From contig NZ_CP012898.1 in assembly GCF_001310225.1 (NCBI RefSeq), forward strand, positions 1,240,001 through 1,304,000: DNA of 64,000 nucleotides, given 5' to 3'. The notes below the pieces were generated by a model that did not search any database, had not been told where the DNA came from, and worked only from the letters and a program-made list of their open reading frames with translations. The translations under genes were made by a program, and so were the position numbers. The DNA is from Pseudalgibacter alginicilyticus. GTDB lineage: Bacteria; Bacteroidota; Bacteroidia; Flavobacteriales; Flavobacteriaceae. Positions 44,562-53,424 of this stretch are shown in pieces; within the stretch, counting starts at the first letter, position 1; every line of letters begins with the position of its first letter.

Positions 44562-45685
44562 TACAATTCCCTAAATTGTTTTTGATGATTTGTTTTCCAT
44601 AATGACTTTAATTGTAGTGTTTTCAAAAACTCTTGAGCACTATTTCCATTTCCAAAATCTGGTTTTTCATTCAAATAAGCTTCTTTTTTAATTTGATTGA
44701 TACTTTTCAAAATATTAAAAGTACTATAATCAGAATTAATTATAGAATTTGAAAACACTCTATTGTGTTGCCGTGTTCCAATATTAATTGTTGGAATACC
44801 ATAATAAGGTGCTTCACGTACGCCAGCGCTACTATTTCCTATAATAAATTCGGAATGCTTTAATAAACTCAAAAAATATTCAAACCTAATTGATGGAAAA
44901 ATTCTAAAATTTGGATGCTCCAAAAGGTTTTGATAAGCATCTAAAATAGCCTGACTTCCCAAATCATTATTAGGATAAACAACCACATAATTTTTATTAC
45001 TTTGTATTAAAGCTTCAACAAAATTTTCAATATACTGCTTCAATTGATAATGCTCTGTTGTTACCGGATGAAACATAGCAATAGCATAGGTTTCAAATGA
45101 AATATCATAATATGATTTTGCAATTTCTAACTCGGGTAAAGCATTGGAAAACATAATATCAACATCGGGAGAACCTATACTAAAAATAGACTCTGGCAAT
45201 TCACCCATTTGCTCTAATCTTGATTTGGCTTTTTCATTAGCTACAAAATGAATATGACTCATTTTACTGGTAGCATGACGCATCAGTTCATCAATTGTTC
45301 CTGAAAGTTCGCCACCTTCAACATGGGCTACCAAAATATTATTTAAACTACCAACAATGGCCCCTGCTAAAGCTTCCACTCTATCACCATGAATAACTAT
45401 TAAATCTGGTTGTGTGTTTTTTACAAATTCAGAAAATCCTGTAATGGTTTTTGCCAAAGTTAAATCCATACTAGCTTCATGAGTGTCATTTCTAAATGTA
45501 GAAATATGTTTAAAACCACAACGTTCTACCTCAATAAGTGTATAGCCGTAAGTTTCCAAAAGATGCATCCCAGTAACAAAAATATAAGCTTCAAACGCTT
45601 TATGAGTTTCAAGAATTTGAATGAGTGGTTTCATTTTACCAAAATCGGCACGTGTTCCTGTTAAGAAAGCTATTTTTTTGGGCAT
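44561..45685 (-). CDS. neuC: UDP-N-acetylglucosamine 2-epimerase (hydrolysing), NeuC-type
   Basis: 374 residues from ATG at 45685 (MPKKIAFLTGTRADFGK). A start nine codons upstream, at 45712, lies beyond a predicted -7 box, so it is rejected. Family landmarks: TGTRADFGKMKPLIQIL, IVIHGDRVEAL, HVEGGELSGTIDELMRHATSKMSHIHF, IGSPDVDIM and IIGNSSAGVREAPYYGIPTINIGTRQ. It hydrolyses UDP-GlcNAc (or UDP-diacetylbacillosamine) to free ManNAc-type sugar for NeuB. First gene after its own promoter. Confidence 0.9.
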   Translation of the reverse strand: MPKKIAFLTGTRADFGKMKPLIQILETHKAFEAYIFVTGMHLLETYGYTLIEVERCGFKHISTFRNDTHEASMDLTLAKTITGFSEFVKNTQPDLIVIHGDRVEALAGAIVGSLNNILVAHVEGGELSGTIDELMRHATSKMSHIHFVANEKAKSRLEQMGELPESIFSIGSPDVDIMFSNALPELEIAKSYYDISFETYAIAMFHPVTTEHYQLKQYIENFVEALIQSNKNYVVVYPNNDLGSQAILDAYQNLLEHPNFRIFPSIRFEYFLSLLKHSEFIIGNSSAGVREAPYYGIPTINIGTRQHNRVFSNSIINSDYSTFNILKSINQIKKEAYLNEKPDFGNGNSAQEFLKTLQLKSLWKTNHQKQFREL

Positions 45686-45709
45686 ACTTTTAATACATGT
45701 GAAATATGT

Positions 45710-45717
45710 CAAATATA
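45710..45717 (-). promoter_or_regulatory. Candidate -7 box (TATATTTG) of neuC
   Basis: A minus-strand TAnnTTTG match 25 nt before the neuC start, in the gap after neuB. It suggests a promoter inside the locus and settles the choice of the neuC start codon. No -33 TTG. Confidence 0.5.
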
Positions 45718-45813
45718 AATACTATTAATTTATAAGACTAAATTTGATCTGTTATTATTGTGGACTTAACAAATACGACATACTATATTTGTTCTTTCTA
45801 TGGATGTTTTTTT

Positions 45814-45883
45814 ATCAGACTGAGCTTGTTACAGTCCTTCTTTGTTACTATTTTATTCAACGCTTCGACAGGCTCAGCGGGAC
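45814..45883. repeat. Foldback repeat, copy B (between neuB and neuC)
   Basis: Imperfect inverted repeat: one arm ACTGAGCTTGTTACAG, opposite arm CTTCGACAGGCTCAGCGGGAC, 25-30 nt apart. Shares the GACTGAGCTT / CTTCGACA core with copies at 39139 and 47030. Confidence 0.75.
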
Positions 45884-45958
45884 ATTGGGTTATTATTTTC
45901 ACCTCACAAAACAAACATTAGATTACAAACTAATTGATTAGAAACTTATAAAACATTA

Positions 45959-47002
45959 TTATTCAACATCTTCCCAAGTTATTTGCTCATCATTTTTAAT
46001 ATCTCGACTCGCTTTTTTACCTAAAACACTTTCAAAATTTTCAGCTAAAATACCACCTGTTCCTGGACGTTTTACCCAAATATTTTCTAGGGTAAAAACA
46101 GCTCCTTTTGATATATTAGAAATACTACAAACGGTTGCAAAAGCAAAATCAATAGTTACTTGTTCTTCTTTTGATGGTTTTTTAGCCCCTCCACGCATGA
46201 GAGCTATTTCTTTACTAAAATTAACAAGCTCTTTACAAGCTTCTTCATCCATACTACATATAATATCTGGACCTTGACGTTGCTTATGATCTGTAAAATG
46301 ACGCTCTAAAATAGATGCTCCTAAAGCTACAGCTCCTAAACACGCATTATTATTTAAGGTATGATCACTCAACCCAAAAACTTTGTTGGGAAATGCTTCA
46401 TGTAACTCAATCATGGCTCCAAAACGCACCAGATGAACAGGCGTTGGGTATAAATTTGTGGTGTGTAATAATGCCACTGGCACTTTATGTTTATCAAAAA
46501 TAGCAACAGCTTTTTTAACACTTTCAATGGTATTCATACCCGTACTTAGAATAATAGGCTTACCAAATTGAGCTATATGTTCCAACAATGGATAATTATT
46601 ACATTCACCTGAACCAATTTTGTATGCGGGAATATCAAAACGCTTTAATCGTTCAGCTGCAGCTCGTGAAAAAGGTGTAGATATAAAAATCATACCTTTA
46701 CTTTCTACGTAATTTTTTAATGCAAATTCATCGGCTTCATTTAATGAACAACGTTCCATAATATCATAAATAGATACATCGGCATTTCCTGGTATTACTT
46801 TTTTTGCAACATGGCTCATTTCATCTGAAACAATATGAGTTTGATGCTTAACAACCTCAACACCTGCTCTATAAGCGGCATCAACCATTTGTTTTGCTAC
46901 TTCTAAAGAGCCTTCATGGTTAATGCCTATTTCAGCAATAACTATAGGTGGGTAATCTTGACCTATTTTTCTACCTGATATTTCTATAAATGGATGATTC
47001 AT
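45959..47002 (-). CDS. neuB: N-acetylneuraminate-type synthase NeuB
   Basis: 347 residues. A TIM-barrel synthase domain (about 1-280: [82 protein letters not shown]) with a C-terminal SAF/antifreeze-like domain (about 290-345, [20 protein letters not shown]). It condenses phosphoenolpyruvate with ManNAc (or a legionaminic precursor) to make a nonulosonic acid. It is bracketed by foldback repeats on both sides. Sialic versus legionaminic product cannot be decided here. Confidence 0.93.
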   Translation of the reverse strand: MNHPFIEISGRKIGQDYPPIVIAEIGINHEGSLEVAKQMVDAAYRAGVEVVKHQTHIVSDEMSHVAKKVIPGNADVSIYDIMERCSLNEADEFALKNYVESKGMIFISTPFSRAAAERLKRFDIPAYKIGSGECNNYPLLEHIAQFGKPIILSTGMNTIESVKKAVAIFDKHKVPVALLHTTNLYPTPVHLVRFGAMIELHEAFPNKVFGLSDHTLNNNACLGAVALGASILERHFTDHKQRQGPDIICSMDEEACKELVNFSKEIALMRGGAKKPSKEEQVTIDFAFATVCSISNISKGAVFTLENIWVKRPGTGGILAENFESVLGKKASRDIKNDEQITWEDVE

Positions 47003-47029
47003 TATTATCTATTAATTTTCTTTTATATT

Positions 47030-47098
47030 GTCTGACTAAGCTTACTGAAGTCCATGTTCGTTATTATTTTCTTTTGGCTTCGACAAGCTTAGCGAGAC
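47030..47098. repeat. Foldback repeat, copy C (upstream of neuB)
   Basis: Arms CTGACTAAGCTTACTGAAG and CTTCGACAAGCTTAGCGAGAC pair with CTAAGCTT at the core, about 27 nt apart. Same orientation as copy B. As an RNA hairpin it would lie just upstream of the neuB start. Confidence 0.75.
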
Positions 47099-47159
47099 AT
47101 TAGGTTAACACTTTTCTATACACACGCCTTTACAAAACCACATGATAAAGTTTATAAAT

Positions 47160-47834
47160 TTAGATAGAGTCTACAGAAGCTATATTCAACAAATATTCGG
47201 CATACTCAAAATCTTCTTGAGTATCAATATCCACCTTTGAAAATTTATGATTTATTTCAAGTGGAAATGCATTTTCGGTAATTATCTTGTTTTTAAGAAT
47301 ATGAACACTTTGGGTTATATACAGCAACCCATTTTCAAAATATAAAGGCTCCAAATCTTGGCTGCGTTGTCCTATTGAATAATTATATGGTTTAAAAACA
47401 TTCTTTTCTATAGTGCCAAATTTTTGATAGTTGCGAGAGACAGTAAACAAACTCTCCAATTTTTTTTCCAAAAATAGTTGAAAAGCGTCCTTTAACAAGT
47501 TATTAGGTCTCAATGGATTTGTGGGTTGTAATAAAATCACATGTTGAACACCTTCATCATTAATAGTATGTAAAACATGCTTTAGAGCAGTGACTGTAGG
47601 CTCTAAATCTCCAGACAAATCATTAGGTCGATCTATTACCAAAGCTCCATTATTTAACGCCACGTTTCTTATAGCTTCATTATCTGTAGACACATAAACA
47701 GCATCTATAAAATCATGTTGTTTTGCATAGTTGATGCTATGCACCAACAAAGGTATGCCTCCTAATAATTTGATGTTTTTATTTGGTAATCTCTTTGATT
47801 TTCCTCGTGCTGGTATAATGGCTATGGTTTTCAA
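47160..47834 (-). CDS. neuA: CMP-nonulosonate cytidylyltransferase (NeuA-type)
   Basis: 224 residues. MKTIAIIPARGKSKRLPNKNIKLLGG is the nucleotide-binding start; VYVSTDNEAI, RPNDLSGDLEPTVTALKHVL and LLQPTNPLRP follow, the standard acylneuraminate cytidylyltransferase motifs. It activates the NeuB product with CTP. Normal length for single-domain enzymes. It starts 5 bp after the GT11 gene, and lies just upstream of neuB (separated by copy C), consistent with a neuA-neuB-neuC module. Confidence 0.92.
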   Translation of the reverse strand: MKTIAIIPARGKSKRLPNKNIKLLGGIPLLVHSINYAKQHDFIDAVYVSTDNEAIRNVALNNGALVIDRPNDLSGDLEPTVTALKHVLHTINDEGVQHVILLQPTNPLRPNNLLKDAFQLFLEKKLESLFTVSRNYQKFGTIEKNVFKPYNYSIGQRSQDLEPLYFENGLLYITQSVHILKNKIITENAFPLEINHKFSKVDIDTQEDFEYAEYLLNIASVDSI

Positions 47835-47839
47835 TATTT

Positions 47840-48745
47840 TTACTTTCTTCCTATTATTTTCTTAATAAATCGCTTAACTTCTTTAACTGAAAATCTATAA
47901 TAATAAGAAACATTTTCAATAGCCTTTAAGAATTCTCCTTTTACTATGAGTTTGTAATACTTAAGCTCTATCCTTTCTGATTTTGAATTGAATGCTAGCC
48001 ATCTCTCAGGAAAATAATCTTTATCATTATTTATTGTCCCAAATTTACCTCTAAAATTTTTAATTGGCCTAAGAACCTTACTTTCTTTATTTTCACCTAA
48101 CCATGCCATCCACCAAGAAAATGTAGAATTACTTATAACAAAATCATGGCATAACGAACCTAAAGCAAGCTGTTCAATAACATTAGATTTCTCAATAAAT
48201 ATGGCATTAGGTAAAAATTGAAAATGTTTTTTACAATATTCAATATCATCGCTTGTAAAAATTAACGTTCGGTTCTGCCAATCGTTAAAATTTCTTGTTA
48301 TCGCTAAAAAATAATATTTATAATCTAATTGAAAATAATAAGGATTGTTAACAAAATCGCCGCGCCGTACCGATATTAATATATATTTTTTTGAAAGTGC
48401 TTTTTTATACTTAATTTTTACTTGATTAATAATCTCTGGCCGAAATTTAAAACACATTTTAACAGCATCTACATTAAAATATTTTTCAGACTGAAACCAT
48501 CCATTCAAATCATAATTACCTTCTTTCAATTCAATATTTGAAAAATGATAAGTGTTTTCTTTTATCAAATGATACTTTAACTTCTCGTCATATAAAGGAA
48601 AATCATAAATAAAATATTTTGCATATTCCCATCTAGGAAAAGCAAACCCATGAGCATTTTTAATTGCAATCCCAATGGTTGAAGCTATTTGAAATAAATG
48701 ATTTCCAAAATTACCTTTTTTACCTAATCTTGAAAAAACTAACAT
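47840..48745 (-). CDS. Alpha-1,2-fucosyltransferase-like (GT11)
   Basis: 301 residues. N-terminal GKKGNFGNHLFQIASTIGIAIKN, central LISVRRGDFVNN (the family's conserved Arg-Arg-Gly-Asp, with Val where His often stands) and C-terminal DFVISNSTFSWWMAWLG are GT11 landmarks. Such enzymes add fucose, galactose or similar residues in alpha-1,2 linkage. Basic C-terminus. Starts 2 bp after the methyltransferase gene. The donor is not proven; GDP-fucose synthesis genes are absent from the window. Confidence 0.85.
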   Translation of the reverse strand: MLVFSRLGKKGNFGNHLFQIASTIGIAIKNAHGFAFPRWEYAKYFIYDFPLYDEKLKYHLIKENTYHFSNIELKEGNYDLNGWFQSEKYFNVDAVKMCFKFRPEIINQVKIKYKKALSKKYILISVRRGDFVNNPYYFQLDYKYYFLAITRNFNDWQNRTLIFTSDDIEYCKKHFQFLPNAIFIEKSNVIEQLALGSLCHDFVISNSTFSWWMAWLGENKESKVLRPIKNFRGKFGTINNDKDYFPERWLAFNSKSERIELKYYKLIVKGEFLKAIENVSYYYRFSVKEVKRFIKKIIGRK

Positions 48746-48747
48746 GA

Positions 48748-49512
48748 TTACTTGAATTTATTTTGTCTTACTTTGTTTGATAATTCATCATTATCTCCCT
48801 TAAAAATAAAAATCATGTTATGATAAAAATGCATGGAAACAATATGCTTGTCATAATACGTTTTCTGGTAATTTTCTAAAATAAATTCTTCATTATTTAA
48901 TGAATGTATAAGCGGTTTAAAGAAACCGTATATAGTATTCTTGTTATCAAAATTGGTTGAATCTCCACCATAATCTTTCCAATACGACGTTTGAGTATCT
49001 TCAATAACATAAACGCCTCCTTTTTTTAATTTAGGAAAAAGATATTTGAAACTTTCAATAACATGACTGTTAATATGGCTGCCATCATCAATTATAATAT
49101 CCAAGTCTCCAATTTCTTTAGTTATTGTATCTAAAAACTCAAAATCTACCTGACTGCCTTTGAAAATTTTAATTCGTTTTTCTTCAAGAAACGATTTATC
49201 ATAAATATCTAAGGAAAATATTTTAGAAAACGGAAAATATGATTTCCACATTCTTAATGAATTACCTCCAATATAAGGGTCTTCATAACCGCCAACTCCT
49301 ATTTCTAAAATGTTATTCTTTTTGAATTTATAATTTTTTAAATGATTTTGATAATGAGGGGTGTAATAATGGTATCCGTATTTATCTGTTTTATGAATTG
49401 TTGCAATTTTTGAAAGATTGAATGGAAAAAAAAATGCCTTAAAATATCTTAATTTATATTTAATCTTAAGTTTTCTTTGATATGAAATTCTTTTTTTTAG
49501 GATACTTAACAT
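48748..49512 (-). CDS. Class I SAM methyltransferase (macrocin/MycE-like sugar O-methyltransferase)
   Basis: 254 residues. ILEIGVGGYEDPYIGGNSLRMWKSYFP and IFSLDIYDKS form the SAM-binding fold, followed by DLDIIIDDGSHINSHVIESFKYLFPKLKKGGVYVIEDTQTSYW. KTDKYGYHYYTPHY upstream is typical of MycE-like O-methyltransferases that act on sugars of macrolides or rhamnosyl units. It may methylate a sugar of this polysaccharide. Predicted cytoplasmic. Substrate inferred from family and position only. Confidence 0.78.
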   Translation of the reverse strand: MLSILKKRISYQRKLKIKYKLRYFKAFFFPFNLSKIATIHKTDKYGYHYYTPHYQNHLKNYKFKKNNILEIGVGGYEDPYIGGNSLRMWKSYFPFSKIFSLDIYDKSFLEEKRIKIFKGSQVDFEFLDTITKEIGDLDIIIDDGSHINSHVIESFKYLFPKLKKGGVYVIEDTQTSYWKDYGGDSTNFDNKNTIYGFFKPLIHSLNNEEFILENYQKTYYDKHIVSMHFYHNMIFIFKGDNDELSNKVRQNKFK

Positions 49513-49519
49513 ACTGTTT

Positions 49520-50434
49520 TTATTTCTTATTTAAATAATTCCAATACACCATAGCATCAGGAATCATTTGATATTTTTTATATTCTAAGTTGGTTAATGA
49601 CTTCCTATTATAAATTAGCCTAGGTAGATTAAACAGTACATTAAAAACGGCCCCCAATATTGCCAACAAGGCTCTAAAATCACCTTTAAAAACTTTTAAT
49701 TTTAATTGCATCCAAAATGTATAAGTTAATTTACTTGGTATTTCTTTCATTGGATAAAACAGAATGTATAAATACCAACCTGACCTCAATGAACGCCTTA
49801 ATCTTGTTATATAATCTTTTTGATTTTTCCTTGCCTTAACATCTACCCGATGATGCACTAAAATATCTGGAACAAACCACACTTCCCAACTATTTTTAAA
49901 TAACTGAAATCCTGCAAAATCTTCTTCTCCGTAAAAAGTAAACCAATCCGGATAATTAGGTATACTTCTCCATGCAGCCATTCGCCATACATGTCCACAT
50001 CCTACAAATCCTTTTAAGCGTTTATTACTTAATGAATGACTCAAATTATTAGGTAATAATTGTCCCCAAAAAATCCTAAAAGCTATTACGGCACATTTTT
50101 CATTCAGCTCAAATACGTTTTCTATAATTTCTAAAGTGTTTTGTGATACTATATGAGCATCATCATCTAAAGTAATGGCATATTTTGCTTGTGTTAAATT
50201 GAGTAATCTGTTCCGACTATAAATAAGCCCTTTACTTTTTTGATTTTTTATTAATTGAATGGACTTGTAATTTGTTTCTATAAAATTAGAAGTACCATCA
50301 GTGGACCCATCATCACAAATAATAAACTCTATAGCCTCATTTGTTATAAAATCTGTCAGTTGATTTAATGTATCTTTTAAATCATTAAGTCTATTTTTTG
50401 TGGTTATTAGAATGGAAAAATCTGTTTTTTTCAT
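49520..50434 (-). CDS. Glycosyltransferase family 2
   Basis: 304 residues. GT-A start SILITTKNRLNDLKDTLNQL, FIICDDGSTDGT, NRLLNLTQAKYAITLDDDAHI (metal-binding DDD) and FYGEEDFAGFQLF (ED acceptor motif). The tail after about 225 is basic with a hydrophobic stretch (WYLYILFYP), possibly membrane-associating. Starts 4 bp after the next GT2 gene upstream. Linkage unknown. Confidence 0.87.
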   Translation of the reverse strand: MKKTDFSILITTKNRLNDLKDTLNQLTDFITNEAIEFIICDDGSTDGTSNFIETNYKSIQLIKNQKSKGLIYSRNRLLNLTQAKYAITLDDDAHIVSQNTLEIIENVFELNEKCAVIAFRIFWGQLLPNNLSHSLSNKRLKGFVGCGHVWRMAAWRSIPNYPDWFTFYGEEDFAGFQLFKNSWEVWFVPDILVHHRVDVKARKNQKDYITRLRRSLRSGWYLYILFYPMKEIPSKLTYTFWMQLKLKVFKGDFRALLAILGAVFNVLFNLPRLIYNRKSLTNLEYKKYQMIPDAMVYWNYLNKK

Positions 50435-50438
50435 ATTC

Positions 50439-51449
50439 TTAGTATCTACTAACCATATCTTTCGGTAATCCTTTTAATTTTAAAAAAATCCTATTAAGAA
50501 ACCCTATAGAGAATAACTTAACAAATAATCTATTCTGTAAGAAATAAACAATTCTATTCGTACTCTTATTTGTTTTATAATTTGAACCAACGGAATTTTG
50601 ATCACTTTCTATCGAATTCTTAATATACATCCAATCTTCAACAGTATTTCCCATATGATATGCAAAATTATCCTGTGTTGTTAATCGCCAATAGCCTTTT
50701 TTTAATGAAGCACTATCTAAATACTCTAAACTTTTTCCTCCTAATTTAAAACCTACATATGTAATTACCTCATCAAAAATATCTTTTTTATAAGTAGCCA
50801 CAAAATGTCCAGAACCAACTAATACACTTAAGTCAGGGTTAATTTCGATCCCTAAAGTGTATTTTAAATAATCTTGATTATAATCGTTTTTCCACCCAAT
50901 ACTTTTATAAAACATTTTTAGAGCCTTTGGATTCACTACTGGTAAAAATTTCAACTTTTTATTAAATACATTATCAAATAAAACATTACCACAATTAGCT
51001 TCATACATTTTAAACTGAGGTACAAGACCTACAACACCTGCATTGGGAACTTTCTTGAATATCTTGCAAGTTTCTTGTTGCCAATTAGGCAAAAACAAAA
51101 CATCAGCGTCAGATATGGTAACCAATTCTATATCATTACCTACCAAACCTTTTAAAATAGCGTTCAGCTTACCTATATTTTCTGTATGAATGAGTTCATG
51201 AATTTCTTTTGTATTGAATAACAACTCTAAATATTCTTTAACAATTAAGCAACTTCCATTATTCACAATGGTTATGAAAGTTTTATTGTGCGTGGTATTT
51301 AATAAAGATTCCACACATAGTTTTAATACCCTAAGACTATCTTTAAAATAATTCTCTTGGTTTGGAATGTAAACAGGAATTATAATCTGGTGAAGGTATT
51401 CAGACTTTACTAAGTGCTTATCTTTATTTGGATTTAAACCTATACGCAT
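50439..51449 (-). CDS. Glycosyltransferase family 2
   Basis: 336 residues. GT-A fold with HQIIIPVYIPNQENYFKDSLRVL, TIVNNGS, NIGKLNAILKGL, ELVTISDADVLFLPNWQQE (metal-binding DAD) and a later acceptor part SGHFVATYKKDIFDEV and LTTQDNFAYHMGNT. Unusual N-terminal MRIGLNPNKDKHLVKSEYLH precedes the GT-A core. Starts 5 bp after the sulfotransferase gene. Sugar unknown. Confidence 0.83.
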   Translation of the reverse strand: MRIGLNPNKDKHLVKSEYLHQIIIPVYIPNQENYFKDSLRVLKLCVESLLNTTHNKTFITIVNNGSCLIVKEYLELLFNTKEIHELIHTENIGKLNAILKGLVGNDIELVTISDADVLFLPNWQQETCKIFKKVPNAGVVGLVPQFKMYEANCGNVLFDNVFNKKLKFLPVVNPKALKMFYKSIGWKNDYNQDYLKYTLGIEINPDLSVLVGSGHFVATYKKDIFDEVITYVGFKLGGKSLEYLDSASLKKGYWRLTTQDNFAYHMGNTVEDWMYIKNSIESDQNSVGSNYKTNKSTNRIVYFLQNRLFVKLFSIGFLNRIFLKLKGLPKDMVSRY

Positions 51450-51454
51450 ACAAT

Positions 51455-52225
51455 CTACTTCCTTGAATTTACTTTTAAATTTGTTGTTATTCCAATTTTT
51501 GAATAAAAAGATTTTTTTGGCAAAAATTCAATACCAAAAAAATCAAACATAGTTCTATAAACTTCGGTCACATTCAAACTATTTGTATCTATTTCAAAAC
51601 ATTTTACGTTTGGGTATTTTTTTATAAATTTCTTTGCTTGTAAATCTGTTTCTTGAACATACCATTTTAAATAATCTTTTTCCTTTTCAATAAAATATTT
51701 TGGCTTTCTGAATTTAAATAAAAACTTATTGTATTTACTCTTAAGAAACCTATTGAAAAAAAACAAAATTCTATATTCTAATTTAAATTTCAGAGACACT
51801 TTAGTTTCTGGGCTTTTCATTAATGGATTAAACATCCACATTTTCCCATTATAATTTAAGGGCGTGGTACCTATTCTAAAAAAACTATTAACGACAGCTT
51901 TTACATCCCTTTTTAAATAAATAACTGCTATTTCTGAGTGTGGAAACTTATTTACAATTTCCCATGCAAAACCTTTTATAAAAGAATGATTTGTTTCAAA
52001 ATAAACCTCACCTTTCTTAACTGATTGATGTATAATTTCTATTTTTTTATCTAATAATTTTAAAAGAGCACTTTTGTCTCCCTTTAAATAGTCTACCATC
52101 GGTTTTCCATTCATTATAGGGTCTGGTTCATGAAAAGCCTTAACATTACTACAATTATTTAAAATATTCGCTAAATAATGTGATCCTGACCTACCTGTAT
52201 TTATACAGAACACATATTTTATCAT
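51455..52225 (-). CDS. Sulfotransferase
   Basis: 256 residues. The 5' phosphosulfate-binding loop FCINTGRSGSHYLANIL is at the N-terminus and the 3' phosphate-binding region reads VIYLKRDVKAVVNSFF, the two hallmarks of PAPS-dependent sulfotransferases. It would sulfate a sugar or another acceptor, as expected for a marine bacterium with sulfated polysaccharides. Overlaps the upstream GT-B gene by 4 bp. Acceptor unknown. Confidence 0.85.
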   Translation of the reverse strand: MIKYVFCINTGRSGSHYLANILNNCSNVKAFHEPDPIMNGKPMVDYLKGDKSALLKLLDKKIEIIHQSVKKGEVYFETNHSFIKGFAWEIVNKFPHSEIAVIYLKRDVKAVVNSFFRIGTTPLNYNGKMWMFNPLMKSPETKVSLKFKLEYRILFFFNRFLKSKYNKFLFKFRKPKYFIEKEKDYLKWYVQETDLQAKKFIKKYPNVKCFEIDTNSLNVTEVYRTMFDFFGIEFLPKKSFYSKIGITTNLKVNSRK

Positions 52226-53424
52226 GAAAGTATATTCTTTAATGTTTTTTTGAAAACGTTGTCACTAAAATAATCACCAAAAGGATAAACAGGCGCATTT
52301 GAAATCAATCGATCATCAATAAGGGTTTGCAATTTAACTTTTAAGTCTGCAATATCATTCATATCTGCAATAAATTTATTATCTGTAATAATAGTACGCA
52401 GCTCACTTTTTTCTGGAGACACACAAAGTACTGGTTTATTATTAGCCGCCAGAAAGGCTGCTTTTCCAACTAAAATATTACAATAATAAGGGCCGTTTTC
52501 TAAAATTACTACAATATCACTTTCATAAATCTGCTCATTGGATGAATTTGAAAAATTAAGTGTTTCTAAAATTTGAATATTTGCTACTTCTTTAAATCGT
52601 TCTTTTAAATCGTCTACCCCCTCACCTTTAGCACGTATTACAAATTCAGTTTGCTCATTGTAAACGGAATTTTCATTTATCAAACTTTCGTAAGCCAACA
52701 ATAAATTTTCTAAATTTCTACCATACATTAAAGCTCCATGATAAGAAATACTAATTTTACTTGATTTCTTTCTTACTTGGCTTGTATCAGATAAATCAAA
52801 TACTGAAGCATCAAATTGATGGGGCAACGTATGAAACTTTTTTTTAGAGGCAAACAAATGCTGTAAATCGTGCGACATATACTTTGCTGTAGTAGCACAT
52901 AACTTAGATTGTTCCACAACCTCCATAACCCGCTTTAAACGAAATAGGTCTAAATTAGAAGGTGTTTTGTTGGCCCCAACATACCATGCCAATGGATAAG
53001 GGTCATGAAAAATTAATGTAGCATGCTTTAAAATAGGTAAATTGTAAGTGGCTAAAATGGTTTCATGTTCCGTACCAGAACTTGTTATTAAGATATGATC
53101 ATAAATCTCATAATCAATGGAAGCTATAAATTTAGCATATTGCTTATAAATATAACGTTCGTTTAAAGAAACATGAAACAATCTCCAATAAAACCAATTA
53201 ATAAAAGTGACATAAAATGGTCTTTTTCTACTTACAATATGCTTAGTCAAATTATCAACAGGTAATATATCCAAATCATCGTCTGTATCCCTATGAATGA
53301 TATAAGAAACATCAATAACAGCTTCCGGATAAGCTTTACACAATTTGGCCAACAAAGACCTCATCACTATTCCTGCGCTTGTACCACTTACCCTTAAATC
53401 TTGGGCTATTACTAAAAATTTCAT
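52222..53424 (-). CDS. GT-B-fold glycosyltransferase (GT4-like)
   Basis: 400 residues. N-terminus MKFLVIAQDLRVSGTSAGIVMRSLL is a GT4-like loop; ILITSSGTEHETILATYNLP and HATLIFHDPYPLAWY follow. The donor half has ISYHGALMYGRNLENLLLAYESL, FVIRAKGEGVDDLKERFKEV, and VVILENGPYYCNILVGKAAFLAANNKPVLCV in the usual place of the Glu-x7-Glu region, though the motif is not canonical. Overlaps both neighbours by 4 bp. Sugar and acceptor unknown. Confidence 0.75.
   Translation of the reverse strand: MKFLVIAQDLRVSGTSAGIVMRSLLAKLCKAYPEAVIDVSYIIHRDTDDDLDILPVDNLTKHIVSRKRPFYVTFINWFYWRLFHVSLNERYIYKQYAKFIASIDYEIYDHILITSSGTEHETILATYNLPILKHATLIFHDPYPLAWYVGANKTPSNLDLFRLKRVMEVVEQSKLCATTAKYMSHDLQHLFASKKKFHTLPHQFDASVFDLSDTSQVRKKSSKISISYHGALMYGRNLENLLLAYESLINENSVYNEQTEFVIRAKGEGVDDLKERFKEVANIQILETLNFSNSSNEQIYESDIVVILENGPYYCNILVGKAAFLAANNKPVLCVSPEKSELRTIITDNKFIADMNDIADLKVKLQTLIDDRLISNAPVYPFGDYFSDNVFKKTLKNILS

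Noticed and set aside
45686-45712. Longer start of neuC
   Set aside because: It lies upstream of the predicted promoter box and lacks the family N-terminus.
45744-45941. 65-codon plus-strand frame between neuC and neuB
   Set aside because: It is largely made of the foldback repeat, which creates chance frames.
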